Assembly: GCA_026391755.1 (NCBI GenBank)
Contig: JAPLDN010000216.1
Location: 1 to 8,466 of the forward strand
Length of the DNA: 8,466 bases
Direction: 5' to 3'
Origin: Bacteroidota bacterium
GTDB taxonomy: Bacteria; Bacteroidota; Bacteroidia; Bacteroidales; FEN-979
Part shown: in pieces, positions 1-6,600 of the stretch
Layout: the number at the start of each line of letters is the position of its first letter
Numbering within the stretch: the first letter of the stretch is position 1
Program-made: the position numbers and the translations under genes
Notes under the pieces: generated by a model
Told to the model about the DNA's origin: nothing
Databases searched by the model: none
Seen by the model: only the letters and a program-made list of their open reading frames with translations

Positions 1-27
1 AAAACGCCAAATGTGAAATTTTTAACA

Positions 28-75
28 GGATAGCTGGATTACCGGATAGCTGGATTACTGGATAACTGGATATCC
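28..75. repeat. Three tandem copies of a 16-bp repeat
   Basis: Three units start at 28, 44 and 60 with an exact 16-bp period. The first two share GGATAGCTGGATTAC and differ only in the last base. The third, GGATAACTGGATATCC, has diverged at a few positions. No unique spacers separate the units, so this is a minisatellite and not a CRISPR array. It lies in a noncoding stretch upstream of the korA promoter. Function unknown. Confidence 0.85.
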
Positions 76-82
76 GGTTATC
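61..82. repeat. 22-bp near-perfect palindrome
   Basis: GATAAC (61-66) is mirrored by GTTATC (77-82) around the perfect 8-bp palindrome GGATATCC (68-75). Only the 67/76 pair is imperfect (T against G). The left arm can also pair with a later stretch: GATAACTGG (61-69) is the exact reverse complement of CCAGTTATC (100-108). Two mutually exclusive folds are therefore possible. It could be a transcript-end structure of a gene left of the window or part of a dispersed repeat; no T run follows directly. Confidence 0.7.
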
Positions 83-121
83 GCAGCGAAGCTGCTGACC
101 CAGTTATCGGTGCGAAGCGCC
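77..121. repeat. Direct repeat pair carrying GCGAAGC mini-hairpins
   Basis: GTTATCG-nn-GCGAAGC occurs at 77-92 and again at 103-118, identical except for the two middle bases. Each copy holds GCGAAGC (86-92 and 112-118), a heptamer known to form an unusually stable GAA-loop DNA mini-hairpin. The flanks extend the stems: GCAGC/GCTGC at 83-95 gives five pairs, and GGTGC/GCGCC at 109-121 gives five pairs including one T-G wobble. Two compact hairpins in tandem resemble a dispersed intergenic palindromic element. No function is assigned. Confidence 0.7.
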
Positions 122-123
122 AT

Positions 124-147
124 ATCCCGTATCTTGCATCCCGTATC
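124..147. repeat. Direct repeat of ATCCCGTATC
   Basis: The 10-mer ATCCCGTATC occurs at 124-133 and 138-147, 14 bp apart. It continues the repetitive character of the whole 28-147 block and ends next to the -33 part of the korA promoter. It could be a regulator half-site pair, but it looks more like part of the low-complexity repeat island. Confidence 0.6.
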
Positions 148-148
148 C

Positions 149-176
149 TTTGCTCATGATTTTTTTTGTACCTTTG
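149..176 (+). promoter_or_regulatory. Bacteroidota-type promoter of korAB
   Basis: TACCTTTG at 169-176 matches the Bacteroidota -7 consensus TAnnTTTG exactly. TTTG at 149-152 fits the -33 element; the spacer is 16 bp, slightly under the usual range, and contains a run of eight T. Transcription would start near 181-184 and give a leader of less than 20 nt before the ATG at 200. Because this promoter lies downstream of the in-frame GTG at 110, it also decides the korA start. Confidence 0.72.
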
Positions 177-199
177 CACACTCTAAAAAACACATAACG

Positions 200-2050
200 A
201 TGCCTAATACTAAAAGACAAATTGTTGAGAAGGAAAGCGTAGTTGTGAAGTTCGTCGGCGATTCCGGCGATGGTATGCAACTTTCAGGTTCAGTATTTTC
301 CGACTCGGCTGCCATGGCCGGGAATGATCTCGCCACCTTCCCTGATTTTCCAGCAGAAATACGAGCCCCACATAACACCGTTGCCGGGGTTTCCGGCTTC
401 CAGGTCCATATGGGCTCCGAAAAGATCTATACAACAGGTGACCTGGTTGATGTGCTGGTTTCCATGAATCCAGCCTCCCTCAAGGCTAACCTAAAATGGG
501 CCAGGAAAGGTGCAACCATCCTGGTCGATACCGATGCCTTTGATGAAAAATCGATTGAAAAGGCAGGGTACAAAATTAACCCTCTCGAAGACCACAGCCT
601 CGATGCTTACCGCATGATCAAGGCTCCCATCACTGCCATGACAAAGGAGAGCCTGAAAGACTCGGGTATCGACACCAAAACAGCTGAACGTTCAAAAAAC
701 ATGTTCGCACTCGGTATCCTGTATTTCATTTTCAACCGCGACATTAAGCTGGCATTTAACTATTTCGAGGAAAGGTTTAAAAAGAATCCGAAAATCGTCG
801 AGATCAATAAAATTGTAATCCAGGCCGGGTATAACTATGCCGAGACCATTGAAGCTCTCGAATCGGTAATCCAGGTTGGCCCTGCCAAAATGGCTAAAGG
901 CCGTTACCGCAACATCACCGGAAATATAGCAACAGCCTGGGGGCTGCTTGCAGCTGCCGAAAAATCGGGACGCCCCCTATTCCTTGGCTCCTACCCGATT
1001 ACCCCCGCCACAGAGATCCTGATGGAGCTTTCAAAGCATAAATCCCTCGGGGCAAAAGTATTCCAGGCCGAAGACGAGATCGCTGGCATATGTTCTGCTA
1101 TAGGGGCTTCCTACACCGGTTCCCTCGCCTGTACAAGTACTTCAGGTCCCGGCCTCTCGCTTAAAAGCGAAGCCATCGGTCTTGCCCTGATAACCGAACT
1201 TCCCCTTGTGATCGTCGACGTTCAGCGCGGAGGTCCCTCGACCGGACTTCCCACAAAATCGGAACAATCGGATCTGATGCAGGCTCTTTTCGGACGAAAC
1301 GGCGAAGGTCCCGTTATAGTTATTGCTGCATCCACACCCGACGATTGCTTTTACATGGCCTATACCGCAGCCAAACTTTCCATGGAACATATGACCCCGG
1401 CCATACTTCTTACCGATGGCTATCTCGGATTCGGATCAGCACTTTTCCGCATTCCAAAAGTGAAAGACCTGCCTCCGATCAAGCCACCCATAGCCCAGGC
1501 AAATGATAAGGATTACAAACCCTATAAACGTAATGCCGAAACTCTGGTACGCCAATGGGCGCTGCCGGGAACCGAAGGGCTGCGCCATCGCATAGGCGGA
1601 CTTGAAAAAGAAAATATCACCGGCGTGGTTTCCATGGACCCCATGAACCACCAGCTTATGGTCGACCTTCGCGCTGCCAAAGTTGAAAAAATCTCAGATT
1701 TTATTCCCGAACAGGAAATCGACGGTAATAAAAAAGGCGACCTCCTGGTTGTTAGCTGGGGTGGCACTTTCGGAGCTGTTCATTCTGCAGTTAAACTTGC
1801 ACAGGCCGAAGGTAAAAGCATAAGCCATGCACATTTTAAGTATATCAGTCCGCTCCCGAAAAATACCGAAAAAGTCCTGAAAGGCTTTAAAAAGATCATT
1901 GTTTGCGAGCTTAACAGCGGACAATTTGTGAACTACCTGAGGATGAAATTCCCCATGCCGAATATTTCCCAGTTCAACAAGGTTCAGGGATTACCATTCA
2001 TGATCAATGAGTTAACTGAAAAATTCAACCAAATCCTGGAGGAAAAATAA
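200..2050 (+). CDS. korA: 2-oxoglutarate:ferredoxin oxidoreductase, fused gamma-alpha chain (KorA)
   Basis: With KorB it catalyses CoA-dependent oxidative decarboxylation of 2-oxoglutarate to succinyl-CoA, reducing ferredoxin, or the reverse carboxylation. It acts in the cytoplasm. The 616-residue length fits the fused gamma-alpha chain of this family. Residues about 12-195 form the gamma domain, with GDSGDGMQLSG starting near 20. Residues about 237 onward form the alpha pyrimidine-binding half, with YPITP (265-269), AEDEIAG (290-296), SGPGLSLKSE (315-324), QRGGPSTGLPT (342-352) and GRNGE (365-369). The frame stays open back to a GTG at 110, but ATG 200 is preferred: the family N-terminus begins there, and the promoter at 149-176 lies between the two. 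The leader is A-rich with no Shine-Dalgarno. One base separates it from korB. Substrate preference (2-oxoglutarate versus another 2-oxoacid) rests on family resemblance, not on a residue test. Confidence 0.94.
   Translation: MPNTKRQIVEKESVVVKFVGDSGDGMQLSGSVFSDSAAMAGNDLATFPDFPAEIRAPHNTVAGVSGFQVHMGSEKIYTTGDLVDVLVSMNPASLKANLKWARKGATILVDTDAFDEKSIEKAGYKINPLEDHSLDAYRMIKAPITAMTKESLKDSGIDTKTAERSKNMFALGILYFIFNRDIKLAFNYFEERFKKNPKIVEINKIVIQAGYNYAETIEALESVIQVGPAKMAKGRYRNITGNIATAWGLLAAAEKSGRPLFLGSYPITPATEILMELSKHKSLGAKVFQAEDEIAGICSAIGASYTGSLACTSTSGPGLSLKSEAIGLALITELPLVIVDVQRGGPSTGLPTKSEQSDLMQALFGRNGEGPVIVIAASTPDDCFYMAYTAAKLSMEHMTPAILLTDGYLGFGSALFRIPKVKDLPPIKPPIAQANDKDYKPYKRNAETLVRQWALPGTEGLRHRIGGLEKENITGVVSMDPMNHQLMVDLRAAKVEKISDFIPEQEIDGNKKGDLLVVSWGGTFGAVHSAVKLAQAEGKSISHAHFKYISPLPKNTEKVLKGFKKIIVCELNSGQFVNYLRMKFPMPNISQFNKVQGLPFMINELTEKFNQILEEK
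2038..2042 (+). promoter_or_regulatory. Shine-Dalgarno of korB
   Basis: GGAGG sits inside the last codons of korA, nine bases before the korB ATG. It is a strong ribosome binding site where the other genes in this window have little or none. It suggests korB is loaded independently or by re-initiation right after korA termination, which would help keep the two chains in equal amounts. Confidence 0.7.
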
Positions 2051-2051
2051 T

Positions 2052-3092
2052 ATGGATTTCGTAAATACAACCATTGAACGTTCCACCGTTCAGTTGTCCA
2101 AAACCGATTTTGAAAGCGACCAAATGGTAAAATGGTGCGCAGGTTGCGGCGCTCATGCCATTCTTGCTGCAGTGGAAAGGGTATTCCCGAAAATCGGGTA
2201 CCGTAAAGAAAATTTTTGCATGGTATCGGGTATCGGCTGCTCATCGCGTTTCCCGTACTATGTTAACACATACGGTATCCATGGTATCCATGGCCGCGCT
2301 GCGGCTATCTCCACCGGCGTTAAAATTGCAAACCCCAGGCTCAGCGTCTGGATGGCCACAGGCGACGGGGACTCGCTGGCAATCGGCGGGAACCATTTCA
2401 TTCACGTCATCCGCCGAAACGTAGATATCAATATTCTTCTTTTCAATAACCAGATCTACGGACTGACCAAGGGACAGTATTCCCCTACAACCCCCATGGG
2501 CAAGGTCACCAAGACCTCTCCCCAGGGGACTATCGAACATCCTTTCAATGTGGGTGAACTCGTTATGGGCGCACAAGGCACGTTCTATGCCCGTGTTCCC
2601 GATAACAATATCACTATGATGACCGAAGCTATGTTCGAAGCGGCCAAACACGACGGCACCTCAATTATTGAGATCATGCAGAACTGCATCATCTTCGCCG
2701 ATAAGGCGCATAACGATGTCATCGGCAAGGAAAGCAAGGATGAGAACATGCTCAATGTGAAGAACGGACAGCCCATGACCTGGGGCAAGAATAACGAAAA
2801 GGGCCTCATCCTGAAGGATACTATGCTTGAAGTTGCTGAAATAGGTAAAAATGGTGTGACTGCGGATGACATCCTCATTCATGACGCATACAACCAGGAC
2901 CCTGGCATCCACCTGATGCTGGCGAAGCTTGCTCCGCCTCACTTCCCAATGGTTTTTGGAGTGATCCGTTCGGCCATGTTCCCAACCTATGACGATATGG
3001 TTGAAGAGCAGATCAAATACGCAAAAGAAACCAGCCCTATTAAAAATGTTGACGACCTGCTGAACAGCGGGGATGTTTGGGATATTAAATAA
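2052..3092 (+). CDS. korB: 2-oxoglutarate:ferredoxin oxidoreductase beta chain (KorB)
   Basis: This is the thiamine-diphosphate-binding subunit that completes the KorAB enzyme. Its 346 residues fit the family. Visible motifs are WCAGCG (28-33), GIGCSSR (60-66), the run THY-like NTYGIHGIHGR (72-82), the TPP/Mg motif GDGDSLAIGGNH (104-115) and FNNQIYGLTKGQYSPT (131-146). The cysteines at 29, 32 and 63 are the usual conserved ones of this chain. It starts one base after the korA stop and has a strong GGAGG, so the pair is one transcription unit. No separate delta-type (ferredoxin-like, 8-cysteine) gene is present here, so the electron acceptor is expected to be a free ferredoxin encoded elsewhere. 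The closing residues 310-346 form an acidic and lysine-rich tail. Confidence 0.94.
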   Translation: MDFVNTTIERSTVQLSKTDFESDQMVKWCAGCGAHAILAAVERVFPKIGYRKENFCMVSGIGCSSRFPYYVNTYGIHGIHGRAAAISTGVKIANPRLSVWMATGDGDSLAIGGNHFIHVIRRNVDINILLFNNQIYGLTKGQYSPTTPMGKVTKTSPQGTIEHPFNVGELVMGAQGTFYARVPDNNITMMTEAMFEAAKHDGTSIIEIMQNCIIFADKAHNDVIGKESKDENMLNVKNGQPMTWGKNNEKGLILKDTMLEVAEIGKNGVTADDILIHDAYNQDPGIHLMLAKLAPPHFPMVFGVIRSAMFPTYDDMVEEQIKYAKETSPIKNVDDLLNSGDVWDIK

Positions 3093-3111
3093 AAGGCATC
3101 CTACCTGCCTT
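3093..3111 (+). other. Small hairpin in the korB-to-propeller gap
   Basis: AAGGCA (3093-3098) and TGCCTT (3106-3111) can pair as a six-base stem with a seven-base loop, starting right after the korB stop. It is followed by GAAAAACAC, not a T run, so it is not a convincing intrinsic terminator. It could stabilise the korAB 3' end or act as a weak attenuator before the next gene. No TAnnTTTG element is seen in this 34-bp gap. Confidence 0.35.
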
Positions 3112-3126
3112 GAAAAACACTGATCA

Positions 3127-5196
3127 ATGAAAAAGGTATTATTTCTGCTGTCACTGCTCTTTGTTTTGCACCAGGCAGAAGCCCAGGGCTGGCAATGGCT
3201 CAATCCAAAACCCCAGTCAAACCAACTGAATTCCGTCACCTTCACAAGTCCGGAAACGGGTTTTGCTGTCGGGAACGGAGGGGTGATAGTAAAAACAATC
3301 AACGGAGGGACTACCTGGACCAACCTGCCCGGGATTACGTCGAACAACCTTCTGTCGGTTTTCTTTCCCGATGCAATGGAAGGATTCGCGGTAGGTTTAT
3401 TCGGGACAATGTTAAAGACTTCCGATGAAGGAGCCAGTTGGACAGCCATTTCGACCGGCATCTATAAAAGCCTGTATTCCGTTTGTTTTCTTAATGCGGA
3501 TACGGGATTTGTGGCAGGGGATCTTGGCCTGATCATTAAAACGACCGACGGTGGGGCCCACTGGCAAATGCTCACATCAGGCACTGACGTGAATCTGAGA
3601 TCAGTTTTTATACTTGATAAGAATACCGCTTTCGCTGCCGGTGACAAGGGAGTGATCCTGAAAACCATCGACGGGGGCCAAAGCTGGAACCGTCAGCCTA
3701 CCGGAAATGTCGTTAACCTGAAGTCGGTTTATTTTACTGATTCCAATACTGGGTATGCTGCAGGCGGTAGTTATCCTCTCGACACCGACGGTATTATCAT
3801 GAAAACCCTGGATGGAGGAGCCAACTGGGAACTTCAAACCTGGGGGCTCGGTTTCCTCCCGATGTCGGTCTGGTTTACTGATGACAATTCAGGCTATGCA
3901 ACAGGATACGGCGGCATTCTTAAAACGGCCAATGCCGGTGCAAACTGGAGCCTTGTAAATACCGGCTCATCAAATCTTTTAACATCCACATGTTTCACTG
4001 GGCCCGATGAGGGCTTCTCGGTTGGGGACTTTGGAACAATTATCCAAACCTCCGATGCAGGCGCGACCTGGACCTGCCAGACGTCCGTGACAGTCAGGGA
4101 TCTTCTCTCGGGAGATTCTCCTTCTTCAAATACTATCTTGCTTTCCGGTGCTTCAGGCACGATAATCAAATCGGCTGATGCCGGTACCACATGGTCAGTT
4201 ATGAATACAGGCACCGACAGGGACCTGACCTCTGTTTTCTTTACCAGCGGGGATGTTGGCTATGCCGTTGGGCATAAAGGAAAAATCTTAAAAACATACA
4301 ATGGGGGCAGCGCCTGGGACACCCTTAGTTCGGGAACAAACTATGACCTGAATTACGTATACTTCCTGGATGACAATAACGGATTTGCACTAGGGAAGGA
4401 AGGAACTATCCTGAAAACATCCAATGCCGGGGGAACATGGGTTGCAACATATACAGGCCTTACATATTCCTTCTATTCCTGCTTTTTTACCGGTGCGAAT
4501 ACAGGCTATGCCGCAGGGGATGGTGGAACCCTTATGCAAAGCATTGACGGAGGGGCCAACTGGATCCTTCTCTCATCGGGTACATCCCTGCCCCTGATGT
4601 CGGTCCTCTTTTTGAATGCCGATACAGGATTCGTCGCAGGGTTCTCGGGAATAATACTTTTCACAGGCGATGCCGGTGTAACCTGGTCCCAGGTTTTCTC
4701 CGCCACATCCAATAATTTGTTCTCGGTATGCTTCCCCGGAAAAACGATTGGTTTTGCTGCCGGATCCGACGGCACTATCCTGAAAACAACAGATGGAGGG
4801 GCAAACTGGTTTAACCTGGAACCGGTGACCAGTTCCGATCTTCATTATATTTATTTCAGCGATAATCTGACCGGGTATGCTGCCGGTGAAAATGGAACAG
4901 TTTTAAAAACCATAGACGGTGGTGTCGGGATTGCAGAACAAAAGCCGGGAATCACTTTCCGTATTTGCCCGGATCCTGCAATAGATCATATTGTACTTGA
5001 AATCCGCGGAGCATCCCCCCTCTCTTCACAAACCGGGTCATGTGCCGTTTATAACCTGATGGGACAGCCGGTACTGATGCAATCAGTAAGCAGTAACAGA
5101 ACTGAAATCAACATCAATTCCCTGAGCCCGGGCCTTTACATGGTGAAGATCATGTTGAACGGAGCCAGCGGCTCGGGAAAGTTCATTAAGGAATAA
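3127..5196 (+). CDS. Secreted Ycf48/BNR-like propeller protein with T9SS sorting domain
   Basis: A 689-residue exported protein of unknown function. Residues 1-19 are a signal peptide (MKK, a leucine-rich core, and AEA before Gln20). Residues 34-599 hold 14 consecutive repeats of about 41 residues, each of the form LxSVxF, TGFAAG, GxILKT, DGGxxW. This pattern belongs to Ycf48/Hcf136-type and sialidase-like beta-propellers. Residues about 611-689 resemble the type A C-terminal sorting domain of type IX secretion: a PDPA turn, then VYNLMGQPV, LSPGLYMVKI and a final GKFIKE. The protein is therefore expected to pass the inner membrane by Sec and the outer membrane by T9SS, ending on the surface or released. 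No catalytic residues are recognised; binding or scaffolding is the likeliest role. The Ycf48 resemblance is structural and does not imply photosynthesis. The leader is A-rich without Shine-Dalgarno, and no own promoter is recognised. Confidence 0.9.
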   Translation: MKKVLFLLSLLFVLHQAEAQGWQWLNPKPQSNQLNSVTFTSPETGFAVGNGGVIVKTINGGTTWTNLPGITSNNLLSVFFPDAMEGFAVGLFGTMLKTSDEGASWTAISTGIYKSLYSVCFLNADTGFVAGDLGLIIKTTDGGAHWQMLTSGTDVNLRSVFILDKNTAFAAGDKGVILKTIDGGQSWNRQPTGNVVNLKSVYFTDSNTGYAAGGSYPLDTDGIIMKTLDGGANWELQTWGLGFLPMSVWFTDDNSGYATGYGGILKTANAGANWSLVNTGSSNLLTSTCFTGPDEGFSVGDFGTIIQTSDAGATWTCQTSVTVRDLLSGDSPSSNTILLSGASGTIIKSADAGTTWSVMNTGTDRDLTSVFFTSGDVGYAVGHKGKILKTYNGGSAWDTLSSGTNYDLNYVYFLDDNNGFALGKEGTILKTSNAGGTWVATYTGLTYSFYSCFFTGANTGYAAGDGGTLMQSIDGGANWILLSSGTSLPLMSVLFLNADTGFVAGFSGIILFTGDAGVTWSQVFSATSNNLFSVCFPGKTIGFAAGSDGTILKTTDGGANWFNLEPVTSSDLHYIYFSDNLTGYAAGENGTVLKTIDGGVGIAEQKPGITFRICPDPAIDHIVLEIRGASPLSSQTGSCAVYNLMGQPVLMQSVSSNRTEININSLSPGLYMVKIMLNGASGSGKFIKE
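3226..4923 (+). repeat. Fourteen in-frame propeller repeats, about 123 bp each
   Basis: Repeat units begin at residues 34, 75, 116, 157, 198, 245, 285, 326, 367, 408, 449, 490, 531 and 572. Eleven of the first 13 are exactly 41 residues. Unit 5 has 47 because of an insertion (SYPLDTD), unit 6 has 40, and unit 14 stops after TIDGG without its tryptophan strand. Unit 8 is the most degenerate, lacking the aromatic after the SV position and the TGF motif. The units differ from one another at DNA level, so the array is old or under diversifying drift, not a recent tandem expansion. Confidence 0.85.
4957..5193 (+). other. T9SS type A C-terminal sorting domain (coding region)
   Basis: Codons for residues 611-689. 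The order of elements matches the family: proline turn, a hydrophobic strand (HIVLEI), VYNLMGQPV, an ININSLSPGLYMVKI segment and a lysine-containing end. The opening turn reads ICPDPA, where YPNPA is usual, so the N is replaced by D and a cysteine precedes it. A sequence-based domain model should still recognise it. The signal implies that the rest of the T9SS machinery is encoded elsewhere in the genome. Confidence 0.75.
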
Positions 5197-5209
5197 GTAA
5201 TTATTGCCT

Positions 5210-5217
5210 TAATTTTG
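5210..5217 (+). promoter_or_regulatory. -7 element upstream of tilS
   Basis: TAATTTTG matches TAnnTTTG exactly. It lies 13 bp after the preceding stop codon and 37 bp before the tilS ATG, predicting a start near 5222-5225 and a leader of about 30 nt. No clear TTG is seen at the -33 distance, which lowers confidence. TTGCCTTA is repeated at 5204-5211 and 5215-5222, overlapping the element. Confidence 0.5.
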
Positions 5218-5254
5218 CCTTATCTTTCATCAATAATTTAACTCAGGATAGGCA

Positions 5255-6577
5255 ATGATCGACCTGCTTAAAGCCTTTATCGCTAAGAACAAGCTGTTTT
5301 TGCCGGCCGACCGCATTCTCCTGGCCATTTCAGGAGGGATCGATTCGGTTGTCATGGCCGATCTGTTTCACAGGTCCGGATTTTTATTCGGGATTGCTCA
5401 TTGCAATTTCAGCCTGAGGGGACAGGAAAGCGATACAGAAGAGGATTTTACACGTCAGTTGGCCCGGAAATACAAGGTCCCTTTTTTCTCAAAGCGCTTT
5501 GAAACCTCCGAATATGCTTCTGTTAACGGGATCTCTGTTCAGATGGCTGCAAGAGATTTGCGATACTGCTGGTTTGAAGAGATCAGGAAATCCGGAAAAT
5601 TTAAATTCATTGCAACGGCACATCAACTTGACGACCAGGTCGAGACCTTCCTTATTAATATGGTCCGCGGAACAGGGATCGCAGGTTTGCACGGTATTTC
5701 CATCAAAGAAAGCTCTGTTATAAGGCCAATGCTGTTCGCCTGGAGGAAGGACATTGCAGCTTACGCTTCTGAACACCGGATTGGTTACAAAGAAGACAGT
5801 TCAAACATTGAGGAAAAATATATCCGGAATAAGATCCGTTTGAAACTGATCCCATTGCTGGAACAGATCAATCCCAATTTCAGGAGGACCATTAATTCGG
5901 AAATAAAAATACTCAGGGGATGGGAACAGCTAGGGTCAAAAGAGTTGCTGAAAAACAGTTCCCGGTTTTGCAACTCTCAGTCTGGTAACACAATCATTGA
6001 TCTCAAAGTTTTGAGAGGTTTGCCTCAACCCGAACTTTATGCCTGGGAAACCCTATCGTCTTACAATTTTAATCCCGATGTAGTATCTGATATACTTTCA
6101 TCTCCTGAAGAAAGCAGCGGCAAGGTATTCCTTTCACCAACTCACAGGGCCATAAAAGACAGGGAAACGATTATTCTTCAGTCTCGCCTTTCCTTAACTG
6201 TCGCTACAGGCCGAATGATATCCGCAAACACAAAAAGAATCACAAAGCCATTGAAACTGAGATTCTCTATAGTGGATCACATGAAAGATAAAGAGATCCC
6301 GGCCGGGAAGGAGTTTGCCAGTCTTGATTTTGACAAGCTCAGTTTCCCCTTGGAGATCAGGAGATGGAAAGCCGGCGATAGCTTTCATCCCTTCGGTATG
6401 AAAGGGAAGAAAAAGGTAAGCGACCTGCTGATTGATGAAAAGGTTTCCCTCCCCGACAAGGAAAATACGTATGTCTTATGCAGTTCCGGGAGGATCGCCT
6501 GGGTGATCGGCCGCCGCATTGACCAGAGATTCAGGATTACAGCCAAAACGACAAAGATTTTCAGGGTTCATAGGTGA
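5255..6577 (+). CDS. tilS: tRNA(Ile) lysidine synthetase
   Basis: TilS ligates lysine to C34 of the CAU-anticodon tRNA(Ile) using ATP. The product, lysidine, makes the tRNA read AUA and accept isoleucine. It is a cytoplasmic and normally essential enzyme. The 440 residues fit the full-length form. The N-terminal PP-loop ATPase domain shows SGGIDS (26-31), HCNFSLRG (49-56), AARDLRY (98-104), TAHQLDDQVET (121-131), NMVRGTGIAGLHGI (135-148), EDSSN (180-184) and RNKIR (191-195). A less conserved middle region follows. The C-terminal domain (about 364-440) has RRWKAGD (369-375) and the stretch FHPFGMKGKKKVSDLLID (377-394). The start is supported by a weak AGGA about seven bases upstream and by the -7 element at 5210. 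It is separated from its neighbours by 58 and 23 bp and need not be co-regulated with them. Confidence 0.95.
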   Translation: MIDLLKAFIAKNKLFLPADRILLAISGGIDSVVMADLFHRSGFLFGIAHCNFSLRGQESDTEEDFTRQLARKYKVPFFSKRFETSEYASVNGISVQMAARDLRYCWFEEIRKSGKFKFIATAHQLDDQVETFLINMVRGTGIAGLHGISIKESSVIRPMLFAWRKDIAAYASEHRIGYKEDSSNIEEKYIRNKIRLKLIPLLEQINPNFRRTINSEIKILRGWEQLGSKELLKNSSRFCNSQSGNTIIDLKVLRGLPQPELYAWETLSSYNFNPDVVSDILSSPEESSGKVFLSPTHRAIKDRETIILQSRLSLTVATGRMISANTKRITKPLKLRFSIVDHMKDKEIPAGKEFASLDFDKLSFPLEIRRWKAGDSFHPFGMKGKKKVSDLLIDEKVSLPDKENTYVLCSSGRIAWVIGRRIDQRFRITAKTTKIFRVHR

Positions 6578-6588
6578 TTAAATTTTGG

Positions 6589-6596
6589 TAACTTTA
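6589..6596 (+). promoter_or_regulatory. Possible degenerate promoter of the TPR-HTH gene
   Basis: TAACTTTA differs from TAnnTTTG at the last base and lies five bases before the ATG, so it would give an almost leaderless message. An overlapping alternative, AAATTTTG at 6580-6587, also has one mismatch and would leave a leader of several bases. Neither has a clear TTG at -33. With only 23 bp after tilS, read-through from tilS is equally possible. Confidence 0.3.
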
Positions 6597-6600
6597 TCTC

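Noticed and set aside
28..75. CRISPR array
   Set aside because: The 16-bp units are contiguous, with no unique spacers and no cas genes in the window.
110..199. N-terminal extension of korA from GTG 110 (30 extra residues)
   Set aside because: The extension runs through repeats and the TACCTTTG promoter element, and the family N-terminus begins at ATG 200.
2241..2651. 136-codon open frame on the minus strand
   Set aside because: Fully antisense to korB; explained as the mirror of a conserved coding sequence.
3093..3111. Intrinsic terminator after korB
   Set aside because: Six-pair stem without a following T run.
2661..3461. 266-codon open frame on the minus strand
   Set aside because: It lies antisense across the korB end and the propeller gene start, both well-supported genes, and its translation shows no recognisable domain.
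3127..5196. Photosystem II assembly factor role
   Set aside because: Only the propeller fold resembles Ycf48. A T9SS signal and 14 repeats point to a secreted protein, and nothing else here suggests photosynthesis.
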